Positions 24,093 to 33,502 of a DNA stretch of 64,000 nt are shown in pieces (the stretch's first letter is position 1; each line of letters starts with the position of its first letter). Below the pieces are notes generated by a model. The model made no database searches. It saw only the letters and a list, made by a program, of their open reading frames with translations, and was not told the DNA's origin. Made by a program: the position numbers and the translations under genes. Origin of the DNA: Gammaproteobacteria bacterium (GTDB taxonomy: Bacteria; Pseudomonadota; Gammaproteobacteria; Steroidobacterales; Steroidobacteraceae); NCBI GenBank assembly GCA_028293745.1, contig JAQGOF010000078.1, forward strand, positions 1 through 64,000, given 5' to 3'.

Positions 24093-25552
24093 CCTCCGCC
24101 GGTTGCCCGGATACCTGGACCTGTGTCGTCCAACAACCGCAATCCGCGGTCCGTTAATTCGAATTCATGGACCCGATTCGAATGTGCCATGCCGCGAGAC
24201 TTGAGAACGCGGATCTCGCGGTGCCGCTGCCTGTCGATCTCCTGGATTGTCAGGACGATCCAGGTGTCCATGAGAGATGACACGCCCGCCTCGGTCTCCT
24301 CGGACTCGTTCTTGCCGGGGGTGAGGCTGGTGAAGAAGCCGGTGACTTCGTTGACCTTCAGATAATCGATCACGCGCATCAGCATTGCCCGCACGTCGTT
24401 GGCTGTACCTGCCGTCAAGAGGTTGGTGAGCGCATCGACGACCGTCACGGAAGGCTTGAAGTCGCGCACGTTCTGGTACATCTGCGCGAGGTGTGCCTCG
24501 AGCCCGGCGCGCGAAGGACGGTAGGCCTGGAAATTCAGCAGGCCCTTGTCAACCCAGGGTTGCAGATCGATCCCGATGGACCGCATGTTGCGCATGAGCT
24601 GCAGTGGTGATTCCTCGAATAAAAAATACAGAACCCGTTCGCCGCGCCGGCACGCCGCATCCGTGAAATGAGCCGTCAGGCTCGTCTTACCTGTACCGGC
24701 AGTCCCGGATACCAACACCGTGCTGCCGCGGTAATAACCCTGACCGCCGAGCATCTCGTCCAACTGCCGCACACCGCTGGACAGGCGCTCGACAGGAGCG
24801 TGGTGGGTCAGTCCGAGCGATGTAACAGGTAGCACGCTCAGCCCATGGCGGTCGATGAGAAACGGATACTCGTTGGTCCCATGATGCGAGCCGCGATACT
24901 TGACGACGCGCAGGCGCCGCGTAGACACCTGTTCGGTGACGCGGTGGTCGAGCAGAATCACCGCATCGGACACGTATTCTTCGAGCCCCTGCCGCGTCAA
25001 AGTCCCTTCGCCACGCTCGGCCGTGATGACCGCCGTAATCCCCTTGTCCTTCAACCATCGGAACAGGCGCCGCAGTTCCGCGCGCAGGATGCTCGCGTTG
25101 GCCAGCCCCGCGAACAGCGACTCGATCGTGTCGAGCACGATCCGCTTGGCATCCGTGGAGCGGATGGCATGATCCAGCCGTACGAACAGTCCTTCCAGGT
25201 CGTATTCACCGGTCTCTTCGATCTCGCTGCGCTCGACGCGCACGTAATCGACAAACAGCTTGCCCTCATCAATGAGCCCGGGCAGATCGAATCCGAGCGA
25301 GGCGACATCGCTCGCGAGCTCATCGCCGTTCTCCTCGAACGTCACCAGCACACCGGGCTCGCCGAAGCACCTGGCGCCGTTGATCAGGAAGCTCGTTGCA
25401 AGCAGGGTCTTACCTGAGCCCGCGCCGCCGCAGACGAGCGTTGCCCGTCCCTTCGGCAGGCCGCCATTGGTGATTTCGTCGAGTCCCTGGACGCCTGTTG
25501 GAGACTTTGGAATGGCCCGCGCATGCGCGGCATTGGCGATCGTATGTTGCAT
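24089..25552 (-). CDS. kaiC: KaiC clock-type ATPase / autokinase
   Basis: Two RecA-like domains are present in 487 residues. The CI domain has Walker A GGAGSGKT (42-49) and the catalytic Glu pair 73-74; CII has Walker A GTAGTGKT (283-290) and the Glu pair 313-314. The phosphorylation loop reads [11 protein letters not shown], with Ser425-Ser426 in place of the Ser-Thr pair of cyanobacterial KaiC, so autophosphorylation is plausible. I chose ATG 25552; the frame is open upstream but not KaiC-like, and the ribosome-binding site is weak. It heads the operon kaiC-kaiB-kaiB-hybrid kinase. The C-terminus is shorter than in cyanobacteria, where the tail binds KaiA, which fits the absence of kaiA. 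Confidence 0.95.
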   Translation of the reverse strand: MQHTIANAAHARAIPKSPTGVQGLDEITNGGLPKGRATLVCGGAGSGKTLLATSFLINGARCFGEPGVLVTFEENGDELASDVASLGFDLPGLIDEGKLFVDYVRVERSEIEETGEYDLEGLFVRLDHAIRSTDAKRIVLDTIESLFAGLANASILRAELRRLFRWLKDKGITAVITAERGEGTLTRQGLEEYVSDAVILLDHRVTEQVSTRRLRVVKYRGSHHGTNEYPFLIDRHGLSVLPVTSLGLTHHAPVERLSSGVRQLDEMLGGQGYYRGSTVLVSGTAGTGKTSLTAHFTDAACRRGERVLYFLFEESPLQLMRNMRSIGIDLQPWVDKGLLNFQAYRPSRAGLEAHLAQMYQNVRDFKPSVTVVDALTNLLTAGTANDVRAMLMRVIDYLKVNEVTGFFTSLTPGKNESEETEAGVSSLMDTWIVLTIQEIDRQRHREIRVLKSRGMAHSNRVHEFELTDRGLRLLDDTGPGIRATGGG

Positions 25553-25654
25553 TGCTGGAAGCTTGACCCAGCAATTTGCAGACCTGAAGGCGACCTTGGC
25601 CGCCAACAGTCGAGTCGGAGTTAGAGCCTGCCCCTGGCAGGTAAAATGCACACG

Positions 25655-26080
25655 CTAGGGACCCTTTTGCAACGCGTCAGTGATCAACTTTACCAGCACA
25701 CTGGCGTCTTTCGGGTCCAGCGAGTGCGCCGGCCACGCAAGACCCAGACCTTCATTCGGGTTCGGTTTAGGAATTATGTGGAAGTGCACGTGCAGGACTG
25801 CCTGGTGTGCCCCCGCCCCGTTGTTCTCGAGAACGTTGTATTGGGTTAACCCGGTCGCCGCAATGACCGCCCGGCAGATCCGCGGGAGCACCCGGCCAAG
25901 TGCCGCCGCCGAGTCATCGGACAGCTTGTCGAGCGTTTCCGCCGGCTCTTTGGGAATGACGAGCGTGTGCCCCCGGGTCAGGGGATTGATGTCGAGGAAG
26001 GCGAGCACCCGTTCGTCCTCGTACACCTTGTGACAGGGAATCTGGCCCGCGATGATTTTTCCGAAGATGGTATCGGCCAT
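25655..26080 (-). CDS. HIT-family protein (histidine-triad nucleotide hydrolase)
   Basis: The 141-residue product has the family start IFGKIIAGQIPCHKVYEDER, the central LAFLDINPLTRGHTLVIPKE and the histidine triad HVHFHIIP. HIT enzymes hydrolyse adenosine phosphoramidates or dinucleoside polyphosphates through the middle His. ATG 26080 is supported by CGGAG six bases upstream. It lies upstream of kaiC in the same direction with a 100-base gap, so co-transcription with the kai genes is possible but not shown. Confidence 0.95.
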   Translation of the reverse strand: MADTIFGKIIAGQIPCHKVYEDERVLAFLDINPLTRGHTLVIPKEPAETLDKLSDDSAAALGRVLPRICRAVIAATGLTQYNVLENNGAGAHQAVLHVHFHIIPKPNPNEGLGLAWPAHSLDPKDASVLVKLITDALQKGP

Positions 26081-26321
26081 GGGAGTCTCCGCCGGGGTCT
26101 CGAGCGTGGTTGCACCATTGTGACCGGGCACCGAAATAGGGCAAGTGGCCAAAGGCACCGGTGCTGAGCAAAAAGGAGCGGGCGCCGGCGCGGAAAAAAC
26201 GGCGCGGCTTTGACAAAACTGCGCGGCCGGTCTGGTTTTATAGTCAAATTCTCGGGCACAGTCTGGAGGAACATGTGCGATTCCCGCACGTCTATCCTGT
26301 ATTCAATTCGCGAGTACCGAC

Positions 26322-26654
26322 GTGTTACAGGTCTTGTTCAGATTCTTCTCGCCGTTCCGGCTGATGAAGGACGTGAGCCGCGGCTCCTTCGAGGAGCGCA
26401 TGGCGGCGTATCGGCACAACCGCAGGATGCGGGGCCATCTGCCGGCGTGTATGTTGAGGTGGGCGTTCAGCTGCAGTATCGCAGTCCTGCTGACCACGTA
26501 TTTCGATTCCCTGGGCGGCGGCTCTGCCACGCCGGGACCGCCGGGTATTTTCATTCTGCTGGCAGCCGCCTGCGCGACCTTCATTGCGTGCGGCATCTGC
26601 GTGATGTTCATCACAGCCTACGTCTACTTCTATCTGGCCCACCACGACTTCTAG
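26322..26654 (+). CDS. Small membrane protein with two predicted helices, unknown
   Basis: Two hydrophobic stretches (CSIAVLLTTYF and IFILLAAACATFIACGICVM) follow a basic amphipathic N-terminus (RGSFEERMAAYRHNRRMRGH). The start is uncertain: GTG 26322 and ATG 26364 are both in frame and neither has a convincing ribosome-binding site. The stop lies within a strong hairpin shared with the convergent AcoR-like gene. No family recognised; probably an inner-membrane protein. Confidence 0.6.
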   Translation: MLQVLFRFFSPFRLMKDVSRGSFEERMAAYRHNRRMRGHLPACMLRWAFSCSIAVLLTTYFDSLGGGSATPGPPGIFILLAAACATFIACGICVMFITAYVYFYLAHHDF

Positions 26655-26660
26655 TCGTGG
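26642..26660. terminator. Bidirectional hairpin between convergent genes
   Basis: Perfect 8-bp stem CCACGACT / AGTCGTGG with a 3-base loop TCT, extendable by GGCC pairs on both sides. It overlaps the stop codon of the small membrane protein and ends 10 bases before the stop of the convergent regulator gene. No U-tract follows. Confidence 0.6.
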
Positions 26661-26669
26661 GGCCAAGCC

Positions 26670-28634
26670 TCAGCGGCGCGCGGACTGCCGTGAGGGGAAC
26701 GCTATGCCCAGCCGACGCATCTTGCGGTACAGGGTGTTGCGTCCGATCCCGAGCTTGGAGGCTACGCGGCTGATGTTGCCGTGGTGAAGATCGATCTCGC
26801 GCAGCAGTGCCGCCCGCTCAGCCTTCTCCAGCGGATTGAGCGACTGAGCCTCGGGTGAGACTTCACGCGACTGCGCCTCGGCAACGGGCAGGCCTATGCC
26901 GTAGTCGGACGGGAGGTTGGCGATATCGAGCCGGTCGCTCGTGCGCATCGCGATCATTCCGCGCAGCACGTTGCGCAGCTGGCGGATGTTGCCCGGCCAC
27001 GAATACGCGCTCAACGCCTCGACGAGGTCTTCACTCAAGGTGACGGAAGGAGTCGCCGCAACTTCCTGGGCAAAAATGTGACGGATGAGGGCGGCCTTGT
27101 CCTGCCTGTCGCGCAGCGGGGGCAGGGGCAGTACCAACCCCTGCAGCCGGTAGAACAGGTCCTCACGGAATTCTCCGCGCCGCACCTTCTCCTGCAGGCT
27201 GCCGCGGATGGCACATACCAACCGCACATCGACCTTGATGGGTGATTCGCAGCCCTGCGGCATGACTTCGCGGTCTTCGATCACGTGCAACAGTTGCGAT
27301 TGCAACTCGAGCGGCAGGTCACCGACGTCGTCGAGAAACAGCATGCCGCCGTTGGCCTGGACGATCCGTCCGCGATCGCCGTCGCCTGCGCCAGCAGCGC
27401 CGGCGCGCCCGAACAACTCGTTCTGCATGAGCATTTCCGGCAGCGCGCCACAGTTGATCGCCACGAACGACTTGTCCGCCCGCTCGCTGGCGGAATGCAG
27501 TGCGCGCGCGAAAAACTCCTTGCCGGTCCCGGACTCGCCCACGAGCAACAGCGGGATGTCGCGCGACTCGAGGCGCTTGGCCGCCTGTATGTTGCGCCCC
27601 ATCGCCGGGTCGCCCAGATCGAGCTCGTCCAGCACGCTGCGGCTGATCGTGGGGACGGCCCGCTCCTCGTCCGGTGTCAGTTGTTGTTTGCCCGCCTGTT
27701 GGCGCTTGGAATGCGACGCCTGTGCCACGGCAAAAAACCGGCCGCCGTGGCGGGTCTCGTAGATCGGCAGCGCATGGAAGGATTTCTTCTGGCTGCGTCC
27801 GAGCAGCGCCGGCAGCGATATGTTGAAAACCCGCTCCAGCGGCGCCCCGATCAGCTCGCTCGAGCCCTTGGCACCGAGCTGGAAGAGGGCGTTGCGGTCG
27901 AGAGCGGCGATGGCGCCGTTGGGATCGAGCGCGATGATGCCTTCGCCCCAGGTGCCTACCAGCTCCGGCCGGCTGTGGAAGCGGACGACGAAGGCGTCGC
28001 GGAACCGATTGAGGAACAGCCGGTTCTCGATCATCTGCGCCGACATGTTCACGAGTACGAGCGTGTGTTGTTGCGCGCGATCCGACTCACCCGAGGCGTC
28101 GAGGACGGCTACGAGCTCGCCGCGGTAGTCGAAGATAGGAGCCGCACAACAGGTCAGTCCGGTGTTGCGCGAGAAAAAGTGCTGATCGCGGTGAATGATG
28201 AGCGGCGCGCGTTCGAACAGGCACGTGCCCATGCCGTTGGTGCCGCCATGCTCTTCGCTCCAGACGGCGCCCAGCACCAATCCAGTGCGAAATGCGGCAT
28301 TGCGGAAGCTGAGGTCCCCGTAGTAATCGAGGAGGACGCCGTCGTGGTCCGTCAGAATGATCGAGTAACCGGAGCCTGCGAGCTGGTGGTAGAGGTGCGC
28401 CATTTCGGCGTCCGCAAAAGAGACCAGCTCAAGATTGAGCTCCTTGCGGGCGAGGCGCTCTTCGCGTGGCAACACGAAGGGCTCGCGTTGCGACTGCGGG
28501 TCCAGACGGTACTGACTCAGGCACCGGACCCACGAACGCTTTACGTAGTCCGGCGTGGCCGCGCTGTCTTCGCGCGACGTCCCTCTCAGTACGGACTGAA
28601 TGTAACGGGCATGACTACCGATCGGCTGGAGCAT
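26670..28634 (-). CDS. AcoR-like AAA+ (sigma-54 activator family) regulator lacking the GAFTGA motif
   Basis: A 654-residue protein: GAF-type sensor (about 75-215), a PAS-like linker (225-310), an AAA+ domain (about 340-560; Walker A GESGTGKE at 366-373, Walker B GGMLFLDDVGD) and a C-terminal Fis-type HTH (NISRVASKLGIGRNTLYRKM). The loop 1 motif GAFTGA that contacts sigma-54 should follow NELFG near residue 409, but here the sequence is RAGAAGAGDGDRGRI. It may therefore not remodel sigma-54 holoenzyme in the usual way. The gene is divergent from adhC-gfa and probably regulates them. ATG 28634 follows GGGGGAGGCA. Confidence 0.9.
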   Translation of the reverse strand: MLQPIGSHARYIQSVLRGTSREDSAATPDYVKRSWVRCLSQYRLDPQSQREPFVLPREERLARKELNLELVSFADAEMAHLYHQLAGSGYSIILTDHDGVLLDYYGDLSFRNAAFRTGLVLGAVWSEEHGGTNGMGTCLFERAPLIIHRDQHFFSRNTGLTCCAAPIFDYRGELVAVLDASGESDRAQQHTLVLVNMSAQMIENRLFLNRFRDAFVVRFHSRPELVGTWGEGIIALDPNGAIAALDRNALFQLGAKGSSELIGAPLERVFNISLPALLGRSQKKSFHALPIYETRHGGRFFAVAQASHSKRQQAGKQQLTPDEERAVPTISRSVLDELDLGDPAMGRNIQAAKRLESRDIPLLLVGESGTGKEFFARALHSASERADKSFVAINCGALPEMLMQNELFGRAGAAGAGDGDRGRIVQANGGMLFLDDVGDLPLELQSQLLHVIEDREVMPQGCESPIKVDVRLVCAIRGSLQEKVRRGEFREDLFYRLQGLVLPLPPLRDRQDKAALIRHIFAQEVAATPSVTLSEDLVEALSAYSWPGNIRQLRNVLRGMIAMRTSDRLDIANLPSDYGIGLPVAEAQSREVSPEAQSLNPLEKAERAALLREIDLHHGNISRVASKLGIGRNTLYRKMRRLGIAFPSRQSARR

Positions 28635-28701
28635 TGCCTCCCCCTCACTGTCTGGCGGAGCTCCTGGTGAGCGCAGCTGCGTTCACCTCCCGATGTCAGT
28701 A

Positions 28702-28717
28702 TGCCACGTGTACGGCA
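28702..28717. promoter_or_regulatory. Possible upstream activator site, inverted repeat
   Basis: TGCC and GGCA arms separated by ACGTGTAC, about 85 bases upstream of the predicted -24 element of adhC, a usual distance for an enhancer-type site. A second dyad, TGTTTTGGAACA (28769-28780), lies too close to the promoter for a typical enhancer. Function is inferred from position only. Confidence 0.35.
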
Positions 28718-28786
28718 CAACGCGCCCGACGAGCATCGGAATCGATACACCGCGCCCGGGCAGTGGTCTGTTTTGGAACACCCGGC

Positions 28787-28802
28787 TGGCACTGCAGCTG
28801 CA
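28787..28802 (+). promoter_or_regulatory. Sigma-54-type promoter upstream of adhC
   Basis: TGGCAC, five bases, then CTGCA: the invariant GG (28788-28789) and GC (28800-28801) have the canonical 10-base separation, and only one base of TTGCA differs from consensus. It lies about 110 bases upstream of the adhC ATG and downstream of the divergent AcoR-like regulator gene. Confidence 0.7.
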
Positions 28803-28912
28803 CCAGGGCTTTCCCACGTTGGACTCGCTGAACCGATGCGCGCAGACTGCGCGCACCGTCCGGCGCCCAAGCCTGACGGAATCTGGCCGCATCGAATCTG
28901 GAAGTCACCGCC

Positions 28913-30022
<1,110 letters not shown>

Positions 30023-30113
30023 GGCCAATTCAAGGGCGAGAGGTCCAAACCGTTGAGGGGCACCGGTTACGGACAATCTCCTCGAATCATCAACCGATTA
30101 AAGGAACAACATC

Positions 30114-30686
30114 ATGGCTGTCAAAATTCATCCCGCCGTAGATAACGGCGTCAAGCCCGGCTCGGCCAACTTCGCCGGCGGCACGCTCACCTGCAAGTGC
30201 ACTTCATCGCCGGTGACGGTGAGCCTTAAGGGGAATGTGTCGTTCAACCACGTCTGCGGTTGCACGAAGTGCTGGAAGCCCGAGGGCGCTACGTTTGCGC
30301 AGATCGCGGTCACCGGCAAGGACAACGTGAGCGTCACTGCGAACGCGCAGAAGCTCAAGGTTGTCGATCCTTCTGCTGCCATCCAGCGTCACGCCTGCTC
30401 GGTTTGCGGCGTTCACTTGTACGGCCGCATCGAGAACAAGAACCATCCGTTCTATGGCTTCGACTTCGTGCACACCGAGCTGTCGAAGGAAAGCGGCTGG
30501 GCGCCGCCGGAGTTCGCAGCATTCGTGTCATCGATCATCGAGTCGGGCACCAAGCCGGATCAGATGGGTGCGGTCCGTGCGCGTCTGAAAGAGCTGAAGC
30601 TCGAGCCGTACGATTGCCTCAACCCGGCGCTGATGGATGCGATTGCCACGCACACGGCCAAGGCGAAGGGCGTACTGGCAGCCTGA
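30114..30686 (+). CDS. gfa: S-(hydroxymethyl)glutathione synthase (glutathione-dependent formaldehyde-activating enzyme)
   Basis: Gfa accelerates condensation of formaldehyde with glutathione. The 190-residue product shows the GFA/CENP-V zinc-binding cysteines ([19 protein letters not shown] and [13 protein letters not shown]) and the family ending ([19 protein letters not shown]). AAAGGAA lies eight bases before the ATG. It follows adhC by 91 bases in the same direction and ends before a strong hairpin, so adhC-gfa form one operon for formaldehyde oxidation. Confidence 0.95.
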   Translation: MAVKIHPAVDNGVKPGSANFAGGTLTCKCTSSPVTVSLKGNVSFNHVCGCTKCWKPEGATFAQIAVTGKDNVSVTANAQKLKVVDPSAAIQRHACSVCGVHLYGRIENKNHPFYGFDFVHTELSKESGWAPPEFAAFVSSIIESGTKPDQMGAVRARLKELKLEPYDCLNPALMDAIATHTAKAKGVLAA

Positions 30687-30709
30687 TCAGCCTCCAGCTC
30701 TCCTGACAC

Positions 30710-30742
30710 GGCGCCCGCGGGCATACTCGTTCCGCGGGCGCC
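30710..30742 (+). terminator. Terminator-like hairpin after gfa
   Basis: Perfect 11-bp arms GGCGCCCGCGG (30710-30720) and CCGCGGGCGCC (30732-30742) with an 11-base loop, just downstream of gfa and upstream of the soluble kinase gene. No U-tract, so possibly Rho-assisted. Confidence 0.6.
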
Positions 30743-30828
30743 CTCCACGCGCGGAAAATTGTGTAAGATCGCCCCTCCGGTGTGCCGGCCTCGCCGACGC
30801 ACTAGTCATTTATCATCTGTGGGGGTAG

Positions 30829-31626
30829 TTGGATTTGAGCGGGGACACTCGCTTACAGAGCAGTCTCCCGGACAACGAAGCCCGCTTGCGCGCGCGGATT
30901 GCCGAATTGGAGCAACAGCTTCGGGCCCGCGACGAATTCCTCTCCATAGCGGCCCACGAGCTGCGCAATCCCATGCACTCCCTGCTGTTGCAGGTATCCG
31001 CGGCCGTGCAGGTCGCACGTCAACAGCAGGTTCAGCCGCTCGTCCGCCGTCTCGAGCGTGTCCAGCAGATCGTGGATCGTTATGTGAAGCGCGCCTCTCT
31101 CCTGCTCGATGTCGGACGAATGAATGCCACCCAGATGCGACCGCATGTCGAGCCGGTTGACTTCGCCGCGGTAGTACGGGAAGTGGTCGAGTCGTACGCC
31201 CCGGAGGCGGTATTCAACCGCTCGTCCCTGAGCGTCAAAAGTCCTCCAACATTGTGCGGCCGCTGGGACCGGCTCGCGCTCGAGCAGATCGTGTCCAACC
31301 TGATCTCGAACGCCATTAAATTCGGCGCCGGCGCGCCGATCGACGTGACTTTGACAGCCGCGCAGGATACGAACGTGCAATTCGAAGTTCGCGACCGCGG
31401 CATCGGAATTGCGGATGTCGACCAGGAGCGTATTTTTGGCCGCTTCGAGCGCCTGTCAAACCATCCGGCAGGCGCGGGAGTGGGATTGTGGCTTGTGCGG
31501 GGCTTGGTTGAGTCACATGGCGGCAGCATCGCAGTTCACAGCGCGTCCGCGCAGGGCGCGACCTTCACAGTTATTCTTCCCCTCGACGCCGATTCACAGA
31601 CACAGGTGCACCATGACCCAACTTGA
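30829..31626 (+). CDS. Soluble histidine kinase of the KaiC-like ATPase operon
   Basis: The 265-residue protein starts with a short coiled-coil (ARLRARIAELEQQLRARDEF), then HisKA with phospho-acceptor His in LSIAAHELRNPMHSLLLQ, and an HATPase domain with N (NLISNAIKFG), G1 (DRGIGIAD) and G2 (GAGVGLWLV) boxes. It has no sensor domain and no membrane helix, so it must take its input from a partner, most likely the KaiC-like ATPase whose gene overlaps its end by 14 bases. TTG 30829 is taken as the start; TTG 30835 is possible. A CheY-like regulator follows. Confidence 0.9.
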   Translation: MDLSGDTRLQSSLPDNEARLRARIAELEQQLRARDEFLSIAAHELRNPMHSLLLQVSAAVQVARQQQVQPLVRRLERVQQIVDRYVKRASLLLDVGRMNATQMRPHVEPVDFAAVVREVVESYAPEAVFNRSSLSVKSPPTLCGRWDRLALEQIVSNLISNAIKFGAGAPIDVTLTAAQDTNVQFEVRDRGIGIADVDQERIFGRFERLSNHPAGAGVGLWLVRGLVESHGGSIAVHSASAQGATFTVILPLDADSQTQVHHDPT

Positions 31627-33112
31627 CGATGGAGTGCCTGCGCTCGGACGGCTGCCGAGCGGAATCGCGGGCCTGGATGACATCCTGCGCGGCGGCTTTC
31701 TGGAAGGGGGCGTCTACATCATCCAAGGCGCACCGGGCGCGGGAAAGACCGTGCTCGCCAACGAGATCTGCTTCAGACACGCGGCCGCCGGGGGCCGCGC
31801 CGGGTATGTAACGCTGCTGGCAGAGATGCATACGCGCCTGCTGCAGCATCTGCGTCCCATGGCATTTTTCGATGAAAGCGTGATTCCCGACTCGCTCTAC
31901 TACGTGAGTGCTTTTCACACTCTGGAAGGCGATGGCCTGAAAGGCCTCATCGATGTCCTGCGGCGCGAGATCAAAGGTCAGCGCGCCAACCTGCTGGTCG
32001 TGGATGGCCTCGTGGCCGCCCAGGAATCCGCGCCCAGCGACCGTGACTTCAAGAAATTCATTCATGAGCTGCAGGCGCATGCTTCGGCCAGCGGCTGCAC
32101 GGTATTGCTTCTGACCAGCGGTGCACTGCGCACCATCAGCCCCGAGCACACCATGGTGGATGGCGTGCTGGAGCTCGAGGATCAGCTGTTCGAATTCCGC
32201 ACCGAGCGCAGCCTGCTCATTCGGAAGTTTCGCGGCAGCGGCTTTCTTCGCGGCCGTCACTCCTTTCGGATCACCGACGACGGCGTGAAATTTTTCCCGC
32301 GGGTCGAGGCGCTGTTTGCTTCGACGAGTCGGCCGCAGGTCCTGAGCGACGCAAAGATTGCTGTAGGAATCCCCGGCATCGACAAGATGCTGCTGGGCGG
32401 CTTGCCCGCCGCAACGACGACCGGTCTCATCGGTGCGAGCGGCATTGGCAAGACCACTATCGGGCTGCACTTTCTGTCCGCCTCCAGCGCGGCTGAGCCG
32501 GGGCTCATGTTTGGATTCTTCGAGACACCTGAGCGTCTGTGCGTCAAGGCGAAGCACCAGGATCTCCACGTGACCGCTGCGGTTGAGCGTGGCGACGTCG
32601 AGATGCTGTGGCAGCCCCAACGCGAGAACGTTTTGGACGAGCTGGCCCACCGGCTGCTCGAGGCCGTGCGCCGGCGCAAGGTCAAACGGCTGTTCATCGA
32701 TGGGTTGGGAGGATTTCTCGAATCCGCGATCTCGCCTCAGCGGGTCAGCCGGTTTTTCTCCTGCCTGACGAATGAGCTGCGGGCACTGGGAGTTACCACG
32801 ATATTCACCATGGAAGTACCCGAAATCACCGGCCCGGTCATCAGGGTCCCTGCCACGGGCTTGTCACCGCTGCTGGAGAATCTGATCTTTCTGCGCTTCG
32901 TGGAACGCGGCTCCAGCCTTCACCGGCTCGTGTCCGTTCACAAGGTCAGAGACAGCGGCCACGATCCGTCCCTGCGGGAATTTTTCATCACGGATCGCGG
33001 TGTGCACGTCGGAGAGATGTTTTCCGGCGTCGAGGGTGTTACCACCGGCGTTGCACGCGAGCCCGCAAGCGCGGCGGCCAGTCCCCAACCACCCACCACA
33101 CCCGACGTCTGA
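31613..33112 (+). CDS. KaiC-like (RAD55-family) double-domain ATPase
   Basis: The 499-residue protein has two RecA/KaiC-like domains: Walker A GAPGAGKT near residue 45 (after GIAGLDDILRGGFLEGGVYI) and GASGIGKT near residue 275 (after GIPGIDKMLLGGLPAATTTG). At the place of the KaiC phospho-pair it reads GLSPLLENLIFLR, so only one Ser remains and a Pro follows; KaiC-type dual phosphorylation is unlikely. The C-terminal tail is Ala/Pro-rich. It overlaps the upstream kinase gene and is followed by a single-domain response regulator. Such KaiC-like/kinase/regulator sets are known in bacteria, but their role is largely unknown. Confidence 0.9.
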   Translation: MTQLDDGVPALGRLPSGIAGLDDILRGGFLEGGVYIIQGAPGAGKTVLANEICFRHAAAGGRAGYVTLLAEMHTRLLQHLRPMAFFDESVIPDSLYYVSAFHTLEGDGLKGLIDVLRREIKGQRANLLVVDGLVAAQESAPSDRDFKKFIHELQAHASASGCTVLLLTSGALRTISPEHTMVDGVLELEDQLFEFRTERSLLIRKFRGSGFLRGRHSFRITDDGVKFFPRVEALFASTSRPQVLSDAKIAVGIPGIDKMLLGGLPAATTTGLIGASGIGKTTIGLHFLSASSAAEPGLMFGFFETPERLCVKAKHQDLHVTAAVERGDVEMLWQPQRENVLDELAHRLLEAVRRRKVKRLFIDGLGGFLESAISPQRVSRFFSCLTNELRALGVTTIFTMEVPEITGPVIRVPATGLSPLLENLIFLRFVERGSSLHRLVSVHKVRDSGHDPSLREFFITDRGVHVGEMFSGVEGVTTGVAREPASAAASPQPPTTPDV

Positions 33113-33133
33113 AGCACAGACGGATCTCAAGCC

Positions 33134-33490
33134 GTGCAAACCATTCTCGTTGTCGATGATGAGCTGGGAGCCATCGAAGTCGTCGCAACGGCTCTGGAGG
33201 ATGAGGGCTACCGCGTGTTGACCGCGGCTAACGGCCGTCACGGCCTCGAGAAACTGGCAGAGGGGCAGGTGGATCTCGCCGTCATCGACTTCATGATGCC
33301 GCTGATGGATGGCGCAGCGTTGGGCCGCGCCATGAAAGAAGACCCCGCCCTGCGCAACATCCCCATCATCATGATGAGCGCGGTCGGCGAATCACTGGTG
33401 CGGGAACGCTTCAGCGGCTACACGGCGTTTCTGCGCAAACCTTTCCGCATCTCTGCTCTAATAGACACGGTTCGCCGAGTGCTGGGCTGA
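33134..33490 (+). CDS. CheY-like single-domain response regulator
   Basis: The 118-residue protein is a bare receiver: acidic pocket Asp8-Asp9 (ILVVDDE), phospho-acceptor Asp52 (LAVIDFMMPLMDG), switch Ser in IIMMSAVG and conserved Lys in FLRKPF. There is no output domain, so it acts by protein contact or as a phosphate shuttle. The GTG start is 21 bases after the KaiC-like gene, completing a kinase / KaiC-like ATPase / receiver operon. Confidence 0.93.
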   Translation: MQTILVVDDELGAIEVVATALEDEGYRVLTAANGRHGLEKLAEGQVDLAVIDFMMPLMDGAALGRAMKEDPALRNIPIIMMSAVGESLVRERFSGYTAFLRKPFRISALIDTVRRVLG

Positions 33491-33502
33491 TCGGAGCTGT
33501 CG

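Noticed and set aside
27285-28670. 461-codon plus-strand frame antisense to the AcoR-like regulator
   Set aside because: No domain and a composition typical of an antisense frame; the minus strand has the AAA+ and HTH motifs.
31571-32650. 359-codon minus-strand frame inside the KaiC-like gene
   Set aside because: Antisense shadow; the plus strand has both Walker A motifs and operon overlaps.
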